A stretch of 64,000 bases of DNA from Alteromonas aquimaris (GCF_026183695.1 NZ_JAPFRD010000011.1:434001-498000), one strand, 5' to 3'. Shown: positions 47,796-57,911, counted from the first letter of the stretch. Numbers and translations: made by a program. Notes: generated from the sequence alone by a model not told the origin.

Positions 47796-49370
47796 TTATT
47801 TTTCTGATGTATCCGCACGCTCGGTGGGATTATCCGGAAACTTTCGTCTAACCTCTAAAAAGGAAGGTAAATCTGCTAATAAAATATCAACTAGTTCTGG
47901 CTCAAAGCGTTTGCCCTTTTCCTGTTTAAAATACTCAACGATTTCCTCCTCGGTCCATGGGCCTTTGTAGCACCGCTTACTCCCTAACGCATCGAAAACA
48001 TCCGCGACCGCAGTAATGCGCCCGGCAACATGAATATCGTTACCGCAAAGCTGCCGCGGGTAGCCATTCCCATCCCAATGCTCATGATGTTCATGAGAGA
48101 TATGGGCACCCAATTGTAAAATTGGATTTTCGGACTTCTTCAGCATTTCGTAACCAATAAAGGGGTGGGTCTGCATGATTTTTTGCTCATCGACATCGTG
48201 TTTCCCGGGTTTGTTTAAAATGTGGTCAGGTATGCCTACTTTTCCCACATCATGCAGCGGCGAAGCGAGCTTTATCAGCTCGGCATCTGCTTCTGAGAGC
48301 CCGTATTTTTTGGCCAGCAGATAACTGATTTCTGCTACCCTTTTAACATGCGATCCGGTTTCTTTGGAGCGCATTTCAACCGCTTCACCGATTACATAAG
48401 ACAGCTCTTTCTGCGACTCTTTAATCACTTCGCGTAATTTGAGATTTTCGTGAGCGACCGCGATATTGTGGGTAAATACGCCTAACAGATGATGTTGAAC
48501 TGCCTCAAGTCGAGCCTCGTTCTCTACGTAAAGAACGCTTTCAGTGCCTCGTTTGGTGGTAAAGTACCCTACAAAGTAATCTTCTTTTTCTATATTTTTC
48601 TTCGCTTCAAGTGCTTCGGCAATGCGTTTATCAACGATTTCGTTCAATGTTGACGGATTAACCGCCAAATGCAGTGTAGCCCCTTGATTCGCAGCAAGTA
48701 TTTTGAGGTCAGAGTGTGACTGGTTAGGTTCCTTCACTACCGCACAGCAGACAATTTGGCTGGATTCGATATTCAAAATAACCGAGATTTGGTCAAGTAT
48801 AGTGGACGCGAATTCATTGAGTGTATCGCACTCGATAAATTGCGAGGTAGCATCGATGATTTTTTCCAACCCGCGTCGATGTCGTTCAATGATGCGGATA
48901 TCACGATAACTTCGCAAAGTAGCGTATAAAGATGTTTTTAGTCGTAACGCAGTCAGTTCGGTTTTATTCTTGTAATCATTAATATCATAGTCGCGAATGA
49001 CGCTCTCTTCCGGCGCTTCCCCGGGTTGGCCTGTGCGTAAGATGAGTCGAATAGTGTGGTTTTTTAACTCATCGCGCACCCACTGAACGAGCTCTAATCC
49101 AGCGTGAGATGATTCCATCACCACATCTATAATGGCAACCGCGATATCGTGCTCGGTATCGTCCGCAAGAATCGCTTTGGCCTCTTTGGCGGAAGACGCG
49201 AATTCGAGCCGGATACCATGGCCATCAAACACCATATCGTTCATCACCAAGCTGGTAACCTGATGCACTTCCTGTTCATCATCGACCACCAAAATCCGCC
49301 ACTTTGCTTGTTGAGGTAATACATTTTCGGTAAGTTCATCACTGGCAAAGACCAGCTCATCGTCATCCAT
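47796..49370 (-). CDS. response regulator with DUF3369 and HD-GYP domains
   Basis: The 524-residue protein has a receiver domain (acidic D30/D31, phospho-acceptor D82 in AIIDVVM), a DUF3369 sensor-like middle region (about 160-310) and a C-terminal HD-GYP domain with H373-D374 (HDVGKVGIP) and HHEHWDGNGYP (428-438). All HD-GYP ligands appear intact, so c-di-GMP phosphodiesterase activity is likely. No histidine kinase is adjacent. Confidence 0.93.
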   Translation of the reverse strand: MDDDELVFASDELTENVLPQQAKWRILVVDDEQEVHQVTSLVMNDMVFDGHGIRLEFASSAKEAKAILADDTEHDIAVAIIDVVMESSHAGLELVQWVRDELKNHTIRLILRTGQPGEAPEESVIRDYDINDYKNKTELTALRLKTSLYATLRSYRDIRIIERHRRGLEKIIDATSQFIECDTLNEFASTILDQISVILNIESSQIVCCAVVKEPNQSHSDLKILAANQGATLHLAVNPSTLNEIVDKRIAEALEAKKNIEKEDYFVGYFTTKRGTESVLYVENEARLEAVQHHLLGVFTHNIAVAHENLKLREVIKESQKELSYVIGEAVEMRSKETGSHVKRVAEISYLLAKKYGLSEADAELIKLASPLHDVGKVGIPDHILNKPGKHDVDEQKIMQTHPFIGYEMLKKSENPILQLGAHISHEHHEHWDGNGYPRQLCGNDIHVAGRITAVADVFDALGSKRCYKGPWTEEEIVEYFKQEKGKRFEPELVDILLADLPSFLEVRRKFPDNPTERADTSEK

Positions 49371-49679
49371 TTACGCTACCTATTTGAGTTAGTAATCCTG
49401 AATATAGAAAACAATTCGGATTATTGCTGCTAAAAATTTTGATACGCCAAGATATCCGTAATTCGGTGCAATGCCGAGTTAAATTAAATTAAGTGAGGTG
49501 ATTTAGAAATGTGCCTGTCTGAATTCCAAAATTCCATTTCAATTCCGACACGCGTGGAAGAAACGATGTATTCGCGTTAGCTTTGTGCAGGACAGTCACA
49601 TACTAATCCAACGTCCAGTTGGATTTTGAGCTGGTTTAGCCACAATTGAATCACGTTTTCTTTAGCTGCAACTGACGCC
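49371..49679. other. upstream region of the RAYT element
   Basis: This 309-bp gap contains GTGCCTGTCT (49511-49520), the left inverted repeat GGACAGTCAC (49590-49599) and a perfect 7-bp hairpin, ATCCAAC/GTTGGAT (49606-49624). The hairpin next to the transposase gene resembles a REP-type recognition structure. No open frame was seen. Confidence 0.55.
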
Positions 49680-50874
49680 ATGCCTAGACCTAGAAAAAGC
49701 CTGATCAATCTTTCCGATACCCCTTACTATCATTGCGTATCTCGTTGCGTGCGTAGGGCATTTTTGTGTGGGAAAGACAAGCTAACGGGAAAAAATTATG
49801 AATATCGCCGTCAGTGGGTAGAGGATAGGTTGATGTTTTTAGCTGACGTATTTTGCGTAGATGTATGTGCTTACGCAGTGATGAGTAATCATACTCATGT
49901 AGTCTTGCGGATCAATAAGCAAAAGGCTGAGTCGCTATCAGTGAAAGACATCATTAGGCGATGGCATCGATTATTTAACGGGATGCTGTTAGCCCAGCGC
50001 TATATTGACGCAGATGAATGCGTAGCGATGTCTGAGGCAGAAATTAACACCGTAAACAAGCTCGCGGAAGTGTATCGTCATCGACTTTACAATATCAGTT
50101 GGTTCATGCGGCTCCTTAATGAGTATATTGCCAGACAAGCCAACAAAGAAGATAGTTGTAGCGGTCACTTTTGGGAAGGGAGGTTTAAATCTCAGGCGCT
50201 CATGGACGAAGCATCCTTAGCCGCATGTATGGCATATGTAGATTTAAACCCAGTGCGAGCCAAACTGGCGAAAACCCCCGAGGAGTCAGCCCACACCAGT
50301 ATTCAAAAAAGGATAAACGCAGCTACATCTAATCGTCAGCCTCACCTGTTACTCCCTTTTACCGGTAATCTTCAGCACAACATGCCTGATGGCCTGCCAT
50401 TTTGTATCCAGGACTACTTAGCGCTAGTAGATGTTACGGGGCGTCATTTCAATCCTGCAAAACGTGGCAAGATTGACGCATCAGCCTCACCAATTTTAGA
50501 GCGTGTTGGGCTTGAAGAGATGGATTGGACTCTAATGGTGTCTAGCATTGAGAGCGAATTTAAGTCAGTAGTGAGTGTTGAAAACTTGACCCGCCAATGC
50601 GACAGAAATAAAGGCTATAATAGCACTTAACCGCGTTAGGTTTTCCTTCGCGTTCTGCATGCAACCTCTCGTGACCAGTTAACCACGTTCATATGAACAT
50701 GGGGTAAACCTGTGTTTATTTTGAGCACTCCAATGCCAACTCTGCTATCCAAACCGATTTGAGACACCCGTTAAGCAAACCCTAACGAAAAACGCTAAGG
50801 AAAAAGCCTGCAGTTTCCCTGATTTAAATTCTCCTGAGAAACCGATAAGTTGCATGTTAGGCGAGTGACTGTCC
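49590..50874 (+). mobile_element. REP-associated transposase element with 10-bp inverted ends
   Basis: GGACAGTCAC at 49590-49599 has its exact reverse complement GTGACTGTCC at 50865-50874, enclosing the single transposase gene. RAYT genes are domesticated relatives of IS200/IS605 that act on REP-like palindromes and usually lack true terminal inverted repeats. The pair may therefore be flanking REP sites. A third partial copy, GACTGTCC, lies at 52213-52220. Confidence 0.6.
49680..50630 (+). CDS. REP-associated tyrosine transposase (RAYT, Y1 HUH)
   Basis: The 316-residue protein has the N-terminal LSDTPYYHCVSRC pattern, the HUH motif MSNHTHVVL (H71, H73) and the catalytic Tyr in MRLLNEYIARQAN (Y149), followed by SGHFWEGRFKSQ and YVDLNPVRAKLA. 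This matches the Y1 transposase branch of RAYTs. It appears intact. A 60-nt gap to the left hairpin and the flanking repeats support a mobile or REP-dispersing unit. Confidence 0.88.
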   Translation: MPRPRKSLINLSDTPYYHCVSRCVRRAFLCGKDKLTGKNYEYRRQWVEDRLMFLADVFCVDVCAYAVMSNHTHVVLRINKQKAESLSVKDIIRRWHRLFNGMLLAQRYIDADECVAMSEAEINTVNKLAEVYRHRLYNISWFMRLLNEYIARQANKEDSCSGHFWEGRFKSQALMDEASLAACMAYVDLNPVRAKLAKTPEESAHTSIQKRINAATSNRQPHLLLPFTGNLQHNMPDGLPFCIQDYLALVDVTGRHFNPAKRGKIDASASPILERVGLEEMDWTLMVSSIESEFKSVVSVENLTRQCDRNKGYNST

Positions 50875-51294
50875 ATGTTTATTCGTGTTTATTGCCGAAA
50901 ACAGAAACGAAATGGGGTAACTTTTGAGTAGATGATATTGGTGCTCTAGATTACTCAGTAGTTCGCTAAAATATGGTTTTTGCTTCAGCGTTTCGTATAG
51001 TTCGTTTTTTTTCGTTTCAGTTAAATTCGTATAACTGCCCAAATATTGAAGTGGGGCCACTTTATCTCCTTCACAGCATTTGTGTGCCGTTTCGATAAAA
51101 TCCACAATATATTTCGTGGCGTTTCTATCCCCAATGCGTCTGTATAGGGCTGACATCCATATCAGGCATGGAAGTTTATCGTTGACAAATGACGTTTCCA
51201 TCATCCCTTTGATTTGTAGAAAAGGAGGTATAAACTTTTTGCCTACTTTTTTAGGGTCTTTTAACACCTTTCCTTGGTGGTTGCTTTTTCTCAT
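50857..51294 (-). CDS. unrecognised protein, partner of the DUF3800 gene
   Basis: I do not recognise this 145-residue product. It has a basic N-terminus (RKSNHQGKVLKDPKKVGKKF) and a hydrophobic FVNDKLPCLIWMSALYRRI segment. The last five residues (GQSLA) and stop are encoded by the right inverted repeat of the transposase element, so the gene may be truncated there and the original longer. It begins 15 bp after the DUF3800 stop, so the two are probably one operon. Confidence 0.6.
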   Translation of the reverse strand: MRKSNHQGKVLKDPKKVGKKFIPPFLQIKGMMETSFVNDKLPCLIWMSALYRRIGDRNATKYIVDFIETAHKCCEGDKVAPLQYLGSYTNLTETKKNELYETLKQKPYFSELLSNLEHQYHLLKSYPISFLFSAINTNKHGQSLA

Positions 51295-51309
51295 TTTACT
51301 TTGTCAATC

Positions 51310-52107
51310 TCACACTATTGTCTTTGTTGGAAGTGGGTATTTTAAATCAACGTCTTTAGTCTGGATTTCTCTTACTTCTCTGCGGGTGTCATGAAAATAC
51401 CAGATATTGAATTTTCGTTCGTGCTTCCAAGTATCGTGCTTTAGAGATTTCCAGCCTAAATACGAAGCTATGTGAGCTGCCATGTCCTTTTTTCTATCTG
51501 AGGTGACCTTACCCTGAAATGCACTCATCACCGCTCCTAATAAAAAATCCGCAAGTTGTATTTGATGCGAATCCTTCGAATCCTTTGTTACTACGGTATG
51601 GATTAGAGCATTACCTCCAAGTTGTTGTTTAAGCATATTATTCGCGATTGTGTGAAACGCTTCATCGGCCTTGTTATATCGCGATGGCAGCGGGTCTACT
51701 TCGACCCTAAACTCTGATTGCTGGTTCGGATGCGCATTTTTAACTGCTTTTATCTTTGAAGAGATGAGGGTCGTAAAATGCTTTCGCATTGCAAGGTCAT
51801 AGTCACCATCATGAAAAGACTTATCAACTAAACCTTTCCTTACAATTATACAATGAAAAGCTAACCAAGCATGCCTGAAGAATACATCTGCTAGCTCTTT
51901 ATAGAATGCAATATTGTTTTTTTGATGAGCGCGTTGCCATTTGATTTCGTTTGAATACCGATGTTTTTCTCGGAGATCTCTAATTATTCGAGCAAAGTCG
52001 CCTCGGCGCTGGTACTTCATCCACAGTGAACCGAATCCATAGTAAACTTGACCATCTACACCAGATTCATCACATGCTATGTGCCAGATTAGCTTTCCTT
52101 TGCTCAC
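51310..52107 (-). CDS. DUF3800 family protein (predicted RNase H-like nuclease)
   Basis: The 265-residue protein has the DUF3800 signatures: N-terminal ACDESG (D13, E14), the NEIKW motif (E54, K56) and the C-terminal QIQLADFLLG with D187. The spaced acids suggest an RNase H-like metal site. Members are common in mobile and phage-related islands; the activity is largely uncharacterised. It precedes the 145-residue gene. AGGAG precedes the start. Confidence 0.85.
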   Translation of the reverse strand: MSKGKLIWHIACDESGVDGQVYYGFGSLWMKYQRRGDFARIIRDLREKHRYSNEIKWQRAHQKNNIAFYKELADVFFRHAWLAFHCIIVRKGLVDKSFHDGDYDLAMRKHFTTLISSKIKAVKNAHPNQQSEFRVEVDPLPSRYNKADEAFHTIANNMLKQQLGGNALIHTVVTKDSKDSHQIQLADFLLGAVMSAFQGKVTSDRKKDMAAHIASYLGWKSLKHDTWKHERKFNIWYFHDTRREVREIQTKDVDLKYPLPTKTIV

Positions 52108-52243
52108 ATCGCTGCTCCTTAGCCTTTTCTATAACGATAGCCTAAACCAATCACTTTGGCGACAAAAGCCCCGCTGGGTGGGCGGGGTGGATGCTAGCAT
52201 CATACTAAGGGCGACTGTCCTTTTTATTTAACTCTCTTGATCT

Positions 52244-52651
52244 TCATGGCAATGAGGTTTTCGATACTAAATCAGAAGCGCTAATACGAATGTAATGGCT
52301 TAGCCTATCGGCTACAGGAACGGTATCTATATCTTCTGGTGCTAACATAATTTCATACACATCTATACCTTCAACTTTAAGTCTAAAATTAACAGATGCC
52401 TTTGCATTTTCAATATTGAAATATGTCCACTCGGATGTTTTAAAATTGGAGAGGGTGACAACGCCGATTTTTTTACATTCTTCAATAGTTAAGTCAGATT
52501 GATCTATATCTATTTGCACTTCAACGTATTCATCGTCTCTTCCATCGAATTTTCGGCTAACGTCTATTCCACAATGAGACAACTCATCTAACGTGCTTGC
52601 ACAAGAAAGTCCCGACAAAGAAACGAACAAAATAGCTATGAATTTTTTCAT
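52244..52651 (-). CDS. secreted immunity-protein candidate
   Basis: The 135-residue product begins with a signal peptide (MKKFIAILFVSLSGLSCA); Cys17 is close to a lipobox but the -3 position is Gly, so normal cleavage is also possible. The remainder is a compact acidic domain of unknown family. Its ATG overlaps the stop of the upstream Rhs toxin fragment (ATGA), the arrangement of toxin-immunity pairs. A secreted immunity protein would imply a toxin acting in the envelope. The role is inferred from context. Confidence 0.65.
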   Translation of the reverse strand: MKKFIAILFVSLSGLSCASTLDELSHCGIDVSRKFDGRDDEYVEVQIDIDQSDLTIEECKKIGVVTLSNFKTSEWTYFNIENAKASVNFRLKVEGIDVYEIMLAPEDIDTVPVADRLSHYIRISASDLVSKTSLP

Positions 52652-53616
52652 TGACTTTCTCCACGCAAAGAATTTCTATATCTTTTCACAGCAGCATCAG
52701 ATGCAAGATCAAAACTAAGATATTGGTGTGAATTAATATGCTTATGTGCTTGAGAGGGCTTAGCACGATTGTAATGCTTGGACTCATGTGCCAGATATTG
52801 AATCGTCCTCTCTACACCCGTATAGCCATTTTTCGCAAACGTCGCAGTCCTATAAATTGTAGATACCCCACCATAATGGTAACCATTTACCCAAACTTTC
52901 TCGTAACCGCCTCCATATTCTGTACCAGCATATTTATTTGCTTCTTCAAAGGTGGTAAAAAGTTTTGGTGCGTATGTTTTTGAGTGGTCTTCAACGCTTC
53001 TTATTGACACAGCATACATATCTTCAAACTCAACCTCTTCACCCATGTAACTTTGGTCAGCCTTGAAAAATTTCTCCGCTTCATCATAGACTTCTTGGGA
53101 ATTTCCTTCTTCTTTCCCCAGTTGATCTTTATCTATCTTACCAACTAAACCGGTCGAGGCTGCGGCACCTTCACTGGCTAGATGACCAAAGATAGAGAAG
53201 CCGTCTGATTTGGCGAGGCTACCTTGCCCCCCTATGTCCATCATAGAAGAGCCTAGGTCATGAACACCTTTGTACGCACCTGAAACATTCTTACCTCCAA
53301 CGGAGTCCACTTTAAAACTTCCGTTGTCGGTATTGATAACGATATCGCCCTTGTCTGTGACTTGGATATCGTCAATCGTGCTTACATCAAGGTCAGTTAA
53401 ATCTTCAGGTTTGTAACCTGTAGGATCTGTTCCCGAAAGAGGATTATTCATTAGATACGAGTACGGGTTTATACCCTGCGATCCCCCATGCACGAGCGGA
53501 TCAACCGACATAAACCGCCCAAGGTTATAATCATACACCCGACCGTTCATATGAATGATATTGATATGCTCTAGCGGCCCAGCGGGGAGAACATGCTGAA
53601 ATGGTACTTCGTATCG
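52648..53616 (-). pseudogene. orphan Rhs C-terminal fragment with HExxH toxin domain
   Basis: The usable ATG is at 53550 (300 residues), but Rhs-type sequence continues upstream in frame (PFQHVLP, GPLEHINIIH) to a TAA at 53617-53619, with no Rhs body beyond. The core end is MNGRVYDYNLGRFMSVDP to PTGY (residue 46). The variable C-terminal domain carries HESKH (255-259, an HExxH motif) and a downstream FDLASDAAV that resembles a third-ligand helix. It is a displaced rhs tip or orphan module. Expression depends on the ATG at 53550. Confidence 0.75.
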
Positions 53617-53673
53617 TTAAGATAAATGAGGGCATCAACCCCTCCACAATGGGCAAGCCCCCGAGTCTCTGAA

Positions 53674-55026
53674 CTAACCTGTCATAGTAACGAACTCTTC
53701 GGCACTAGTCGGATGAATCGCCACGCAGGCGTCAAAGTCCGCTTTGGTCGCGCCCATTTTCATGGCTACTGCGAAGCCTTGTAAAATTTCATCCATGCCG
53801 AAACCTATGCCGTGTAGGCCCACCACTTTTTCTTCTTTGCCTGCACAAACCAGTTTCATATGGGTACTTTGCCTATTGCGGGTAACGGCGGAAAACATGG
53901 CGGCGAAGGTTGAGGTGTACACCTTGATGTTATCTTCGCCAAATTCGGATTTGGCTTCGTCCTCGCTAAGTCCAACCGTACCGATAGGCGGGTGGCTGAA
54001 CACCACGGTGGGAATTTGCGAGTAATCCATGTATGCATGGGTCCGATCATTAAATAAACGTTCACTTAACAATCGGCCTGCTTTCACTGCCACCGGCGTC
54101 AATTCAGCCTGACCCGTGACATCGCCAAGGGCATAAACGCCTTGAATGGTGGTGGTTTGGTATTTATCTACCTTTATATAGCCTTTGTCATCAGTTTTAA
54201 TGCCGGTATTTTCCAGGCCTAATTTAGCGGTACTGGGGGTACGTCCGATGGCCCAAATCAGCGTTTCCACGGTAAGGGATTTACCCTCTTTCAGGGTTAT
54301 CTTGAGTTCACCACTATCTAATTTTTCCACTTTTTCTACATTGGTATGATCATGCAGTGTGGGGCCGTCTTCATTGATAAACTCGACTAACTTTGAGTGG
54401 ATAATCGAATCGAAATGGCGCAGTGGCGCATGATGACGAATAAGCAGATGGGTGTCGGTTCCCAGCGCGTGCAGCATCCCGGCTAACTCCACCGCAATAT
54501 AGCCGGCGCCCACCACGGCCACACTTTTAGGCTGCTCGTTTAAGGCAAAAAAGCCATCAGAGTCTATGCCGTGTTCCGCACCCGGAATGTCAGGTAACGT
54601 GGGATGTCCACCCACTGCAATAGTAATGTGTTGACTGGTGTACTGCTCACCATTCACCTCGATAGTATGGTCGTTGATAAACTTCGCATGTCCCTGAATG
54701 CGGGTGATACCGTTATTCCCCAGCACTTTGTCGTAAGAGGCATGAACACGTTCAATATACGCCTCACGGTTAGCCACTAACGTTTTCCAACTGAACTTGT
54801 TCACGGTCAGCTCGAAGCCATAATCTGGTGCATAGTGGGAAAGGGTCTCAGCTACCTGTGCGCCATGCCACATGGCTTTTTTAGGTACACAACCAACGTT
54901 CACGCAGGTACCACCGATTGGGCCGCCTTCAATTAATGCGACGTTTTTCCCGTGCTTCGCTGCCCGATTCGCTGAAGCAATGCCGCCACTGCCACCACCA
55001 ATACAAATATAATCAAATTCTTTCAT
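53674..55026 (-). CDS. gor: glutathione reductase
   Basis: Gor reduces glutathione disulfide with NADPH. The 450-residue protein equals E. coli Gor in length, with the FAD motif [10 protein letters not shown], redox cysteines C41 and C46 ([13 protein letters not shown]), NADPH-binding [11 protein letters not shown] and the His-Glu pair H438/E443 (HPTSAEEF). It lies near prlC as in E. coli. The Rhs fragment ends about 55 bp past its stop, so the island boundary is very close. Confidence 0.96.
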   Translation of the reverse strand: MKEFDYICIGGGSGGIASANRAAKHGKNVALIEGGPIGGTCVNVGCVPKKAMWHGAQVAETLSHYAPDYGFELTVNKFSWKTLVANREAYIERVHASYDKVLGNNGITRIQGHAKFINDHTIEVNGEQYTSQHITIAVGGHPTLPDIPGAEHGIDSDGFFALNEQPKSVAVVGAGYIAVELAGMLHALGTDTHLLIRHHAPLRHFDSIIHSKLVEFINEDGPTLHDHTNVEKVEKLDSGELKITLKEGKSLTVETLIWAIGRTPSTAKLGLENTGIKTDDKGYIKVDKYQTTTIQGVYALGDVTGQAELTPVAVKAGRLLSERLFNDRTHAYMDYSQIPTVVFSHPPIGTVGLSEDEAKSEFGEDNIKVYTSTFAAMFSAVTRNRQSTHMKLVCAGKEEKVVGLHGIGFGMDEILQGFAVAMKMGATKADFDACVAIHPTSAEEFVTMTG

Positions 55027-55189
55027 TGTTTTTTAACACGCTGTAAAAAGTTATTTCAACATCCTACATGGTTGTTAAGCTTATGCCAAAGCTTGCACAT
55101 TAGAGAATTAAATTACCTTTATAGTAGTTGTTTTTGTTTTCAACTACCCTTACATCAATAAGCAAATCTACACAACGAATGAGTAAAAA

Positions 55190-57232
55190 ATGACTGTTTC
55201 AGCACTTGAAAAGGTGGATGGTTTACCTTTGTTTTCTCAGATTAAAACTGAAGAGATTAAACCCGCGGTTGAGCGTGCCATTGCAAATTGCAAGAAAGTA
55301 ATTGAAGAGGTGGTCGCGTCGAAAGATTACACCTTTAACAATGTGGTCACCTATATCGATGAGGCTGATGATACGCTTGGCAAAGTGTGGTCACCGGTAA
55401 GTCATATGAACTCGGTGGTCAGCTCTGATGAATTAAGACAGGCCCATGATGCTTGCCTGCCGTTATTATCTGAATATTCTACCTGGGTTGGACAACACGA
55501 AGGGCTGTATCAGGCATATTGTGCGCTAAAAGAAAGTGATGAATTTGCTTCGTTAGACGAGCAAAGTCAAAAGCATATTACCAATACAATTCGTGATTTC
55601 ACCTTGTCAGGGGTGGCGTTGCCTGCCGACAAGAAAAGCCGTTTTGCGGAAATTCAGGCGCGGCTTAGTGAACTGGCGTCGACGTTTAGCAATAACGTAA
55701 TGGATGCCACCATGGGGTGGACTAAACATGTTACAGATAAAGAAGAATTAAGTGGCCTGCCTGATTCAGCGCTTGATGCCGCAGCAGAAGCAGCGAAAGA
55801 AAAGGAGCTTGAAGGCTGGTTGTTTACGCTGGACATTCCCTCTTATTTGCCAGTGATGCTGTACGCCGACAACCAAGCGCTGCGTGAAGAACTATACGTT
55901 GCCTATGCTACTCGAGCCTCTGATCAAGGGCCAAATGCGGGTGAATGGGATAACTCTGCGATTATTCAGGAAACCTTAAAACTACGCACAGAACTGGCCA
56001 AGCTGCTAGGTTTTGACACATTTGCCGAACGTTCCCTGGCCACCAAAATGGCTTCCTCTACAGAGCAGGTGCTGGAATTTTTACACGATTTAGCTGCGCG
56101 TTCGCTGCCACAAGCGAAAACAGAGCTGGAAGAAGTCAGGCAGTTTGCCAAAGAAGAACACGGTATTGAGTCGTTAAATGCCTGGGATATTCCCTATTAC
56201 AGTGAAAAGCTAAAACAACAACGCTATACCATCTCAGATGAAATGTTACGGCCATACTTTCCGGAAGAAAGAGTGCTGGGCGGTTTATTCGAAGTAGTAA
56301 AACGCCTGTATGGCATTACTATTAAAGAACAGCAGGGCGTGGATACCTGGCATAAAGATGTGCGGTATTTCACCTTAACTGATGAAGACGACGTACATCG
56401 TGGCAGTTTTTATCTCGATCTATACGCCAGAGCGAAAAAACGCGGCGGCGCGTGGATGGATGAGTGTCGGGTAAGGCGAATTAAGCCCGATGGCACGCTG
56501 CAACAACCAGTGGCTTTTCTGACCTGCAATTTTAATCGCCCGGTGGGGGATAAGCCTGCGCTATTTACCCACGATGAAGTGGTTACCTTATTCCATGAGT
56601 TTGGCCACGGTACTCATCATATGCTGACGAAAATGTCGGTGGCAGGGGTATCTGGAATTAATGGCGTACCTTGGGATGCGGTGGAATTACCTAGTCAATT
56701 CTTAGAAAACTGGTGCTGGGAAAAAGAAGCGCTCAATTTTATTTCAGGTCACTGGCAAACCGGTGAGCCGCTGCCAGAAGATTTGCTCGAACGCATGCTG
56801 GCGGCGCGGGATTTTCAGTCTGCCATGTTAATGGTGCGTCAGTTGGAATTCAGCTTATTTGACTTTATTTTGCATAGTCAGGACGGCGCAAGCGTAGATG
56901 TGCAAAAAGTTCTCGATGACGTCAGAGACGAGGTAGCAGTAAATATTCCGCCTAAATTTAATCGTTTTCAACATAGTTTCGGCCACGTTTTTGCCGGAGG
57001 GTACGCGGCAGGTTATTACAGTTATAAATGGGCCGAGGTACTCTCTGCGGACGCCTATAGTAAATTTGAAGAAGATGGGATTTTTAACCGCACCACCGGC
57101 CGCTCGTTTTTGCAAAACATTCTCGAAATGGGCGGGAGCCGCGAGCCTATGGAGTTGTTTGTTGCTTTCAGGGGGCGCGAACCCAAAGTGGATGCGTTGT
57201 TAAGGCATAATGGTATTGTCGCCAATGCCTGA
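55190..57232 (+). CDS. prlC: oligopeptidase A
   Basis: PrlC is a cytosolic M3 metallopeptidase that degrades signal peptides and other oligopeptides. The 680-residue protein equals E. coli PrlC in length and has the zinc-binding LFHEFGHGTHHML near residue 470 with the third ligand Glu in the following helix. It is divergent from gor. Its 3' end overlaps the next gene's start. Confidence 0.96.
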   Translation: MTVSALEKVDGLPLFSQIKTEEIKPAVERAIANCKKVIEEVVASKDYTFNNVVTYIDEADDTLGKVWSPVSHMNSVVSSDELRQAHDACLPLLSEYSTWVGQHEGLYQAYCALKESDEFASLDEQSQKHITNTIRDFTLSGVALPADKKSRFAEIQARLSELASTFSNNVMDATMGWTKHVTDKEELSGLPDSALDAAAEAAKEKELEGWLFTLDIPSYLPVMLYADNQALREELYVAYATRASDQGPNAGEWDNSAIIQETLKLRTELAKLLGFDTFAERSLATKMASSTEQVLEFLHDLAARSLPQAKTELEEVRQFAKEEHGIESLNAWDIPYYSEKLKQQRYTISDEMLRPYFPEERVLGGLFEVVKRLYGITIKEQQGVDTWHKDVRYFTLTDEDDVHRGSFYLDLYARAKKRGGAWMDECRVRRIKPDGTLQQPVAFLTCNFNRPVGDKPALFTHDEVVTLFHEFGHGTHHMLTKMSVAGVSGINGVPWDAVELPSQFLENWCWEKEALNFISGHWQTGEPLPEDLLERMLAARDFQSAMLMVRQLEFSLFDFILHSQDGASVDVQKVLDDVRDEVAVNIPPKFNRFQHSFGHVFAGGYAAGYYSYKWAEVLSADAYSKFEEDGIFNRTTGRSFLQNILEMGGSREPMELFVAFRGREPKVDALLRHNGIVANA

Positions 57233-57911
57233 GTCATTTGATTCAATCTATAACCGTGCTTGCGAACGTAAGGGCTCTGCGCAGGCACTTGAGGCGCAGT
57301 TAAGTCGTCCACTGAACAAAACGGAGGTCGCTCACATCAGTGACGACCGCTTTTTGGCTCAAATGACGAAGAAGGTATTTCAGTCCGGGTTTGTGTGGCG
57401 CGTGATAGAGCAGAAATGGGCTGCTTTCGAAGAGGTGTTCTTCGGGTTTGATATCGACAAGGTCTTACTCATGCCGGATGAAATGCTTGAACAAAAAGCC
57501 ACAGATAAACGTATTGTCCGAAACTATAAAAAGGTTATGACAGTACGTGATAATGCCATGATGATAAAAGATATCAGTCAGCAATATGGTAGTTTTGCTA
57601 CATTCGTGAATCAGTATGGGCCCGGCGACATCACCGTATTGTGGCGAAAGCTGAAGCAGCACGGTGCACGCTTAGGTGGGAATACAGGGCCCTACATGCT
57701 TCGCGCTTTAGGGGTGGATACCTTTGTCTTATCCCGCGACGTAGAAGATTATCTTCGCAAACACGACATTTTCAGCGGGGGAGCGTATTCGAACCGAAGT
57801 CTGGAGGCGATGGACGCAGCGTTTTTGTCCTGGCACGAGCAGAGTCAACGTCCGTTACAGCATCTCAGTCGTATTATCGCGATGAGCTGGGGCACCAACC
57901 AGTCAGCCTGA
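57225..57911 (+). CDS. DNA-3-methyladenine glycosylase I family protein
   Basis: The protein (228 residues from this start) resembles the Tag-type HhH base-excision family, with SFDSIYNRACERKG near the N-terminus and ISDDRFLAQMTKKVFQSGFVWRVIEQKW in outline. It lacks the zinc-binding C-terminal signature of classical Tag, so it may be a divergent relative. ATG 57225 is preferred by family pattern; ATG 57210 is an alternative. Both overlap prlC. Confidence 0.8.
   Translation: MPESFDSIYNRACERKGSAQALEAQLSRPLNKTEVAHISDDRFLAQMTKKVFQSGFVWRVIEQKWAAFEEVFFGFDIDKVLLMPDEMLEQKATDKRIVRNYKKVMTVRDNAMMIKDISQQYGSFATFVNQYGPGDITVLWRKLKQHGARLGGNTGPYMLRALGVDTFVLSRDVEDYLRKHDIFSGGAYSNRSLEAMDAAFLSWHEQSQRPLQHLSRIIAMSWGTNQSA

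Noticed and set aside
50687-50698. 12-bp palindrome GTTCATATGAAC
   Set aside because: Short and isolated between the transposase and the unknown gene; no role could be supported.
50636-50862. Possible integron attC site (GTTAGGT and GTTAGGC motifs)
   Set aside because: No matching RYYYAAC partner or folded pair was found, and no integrase is present.
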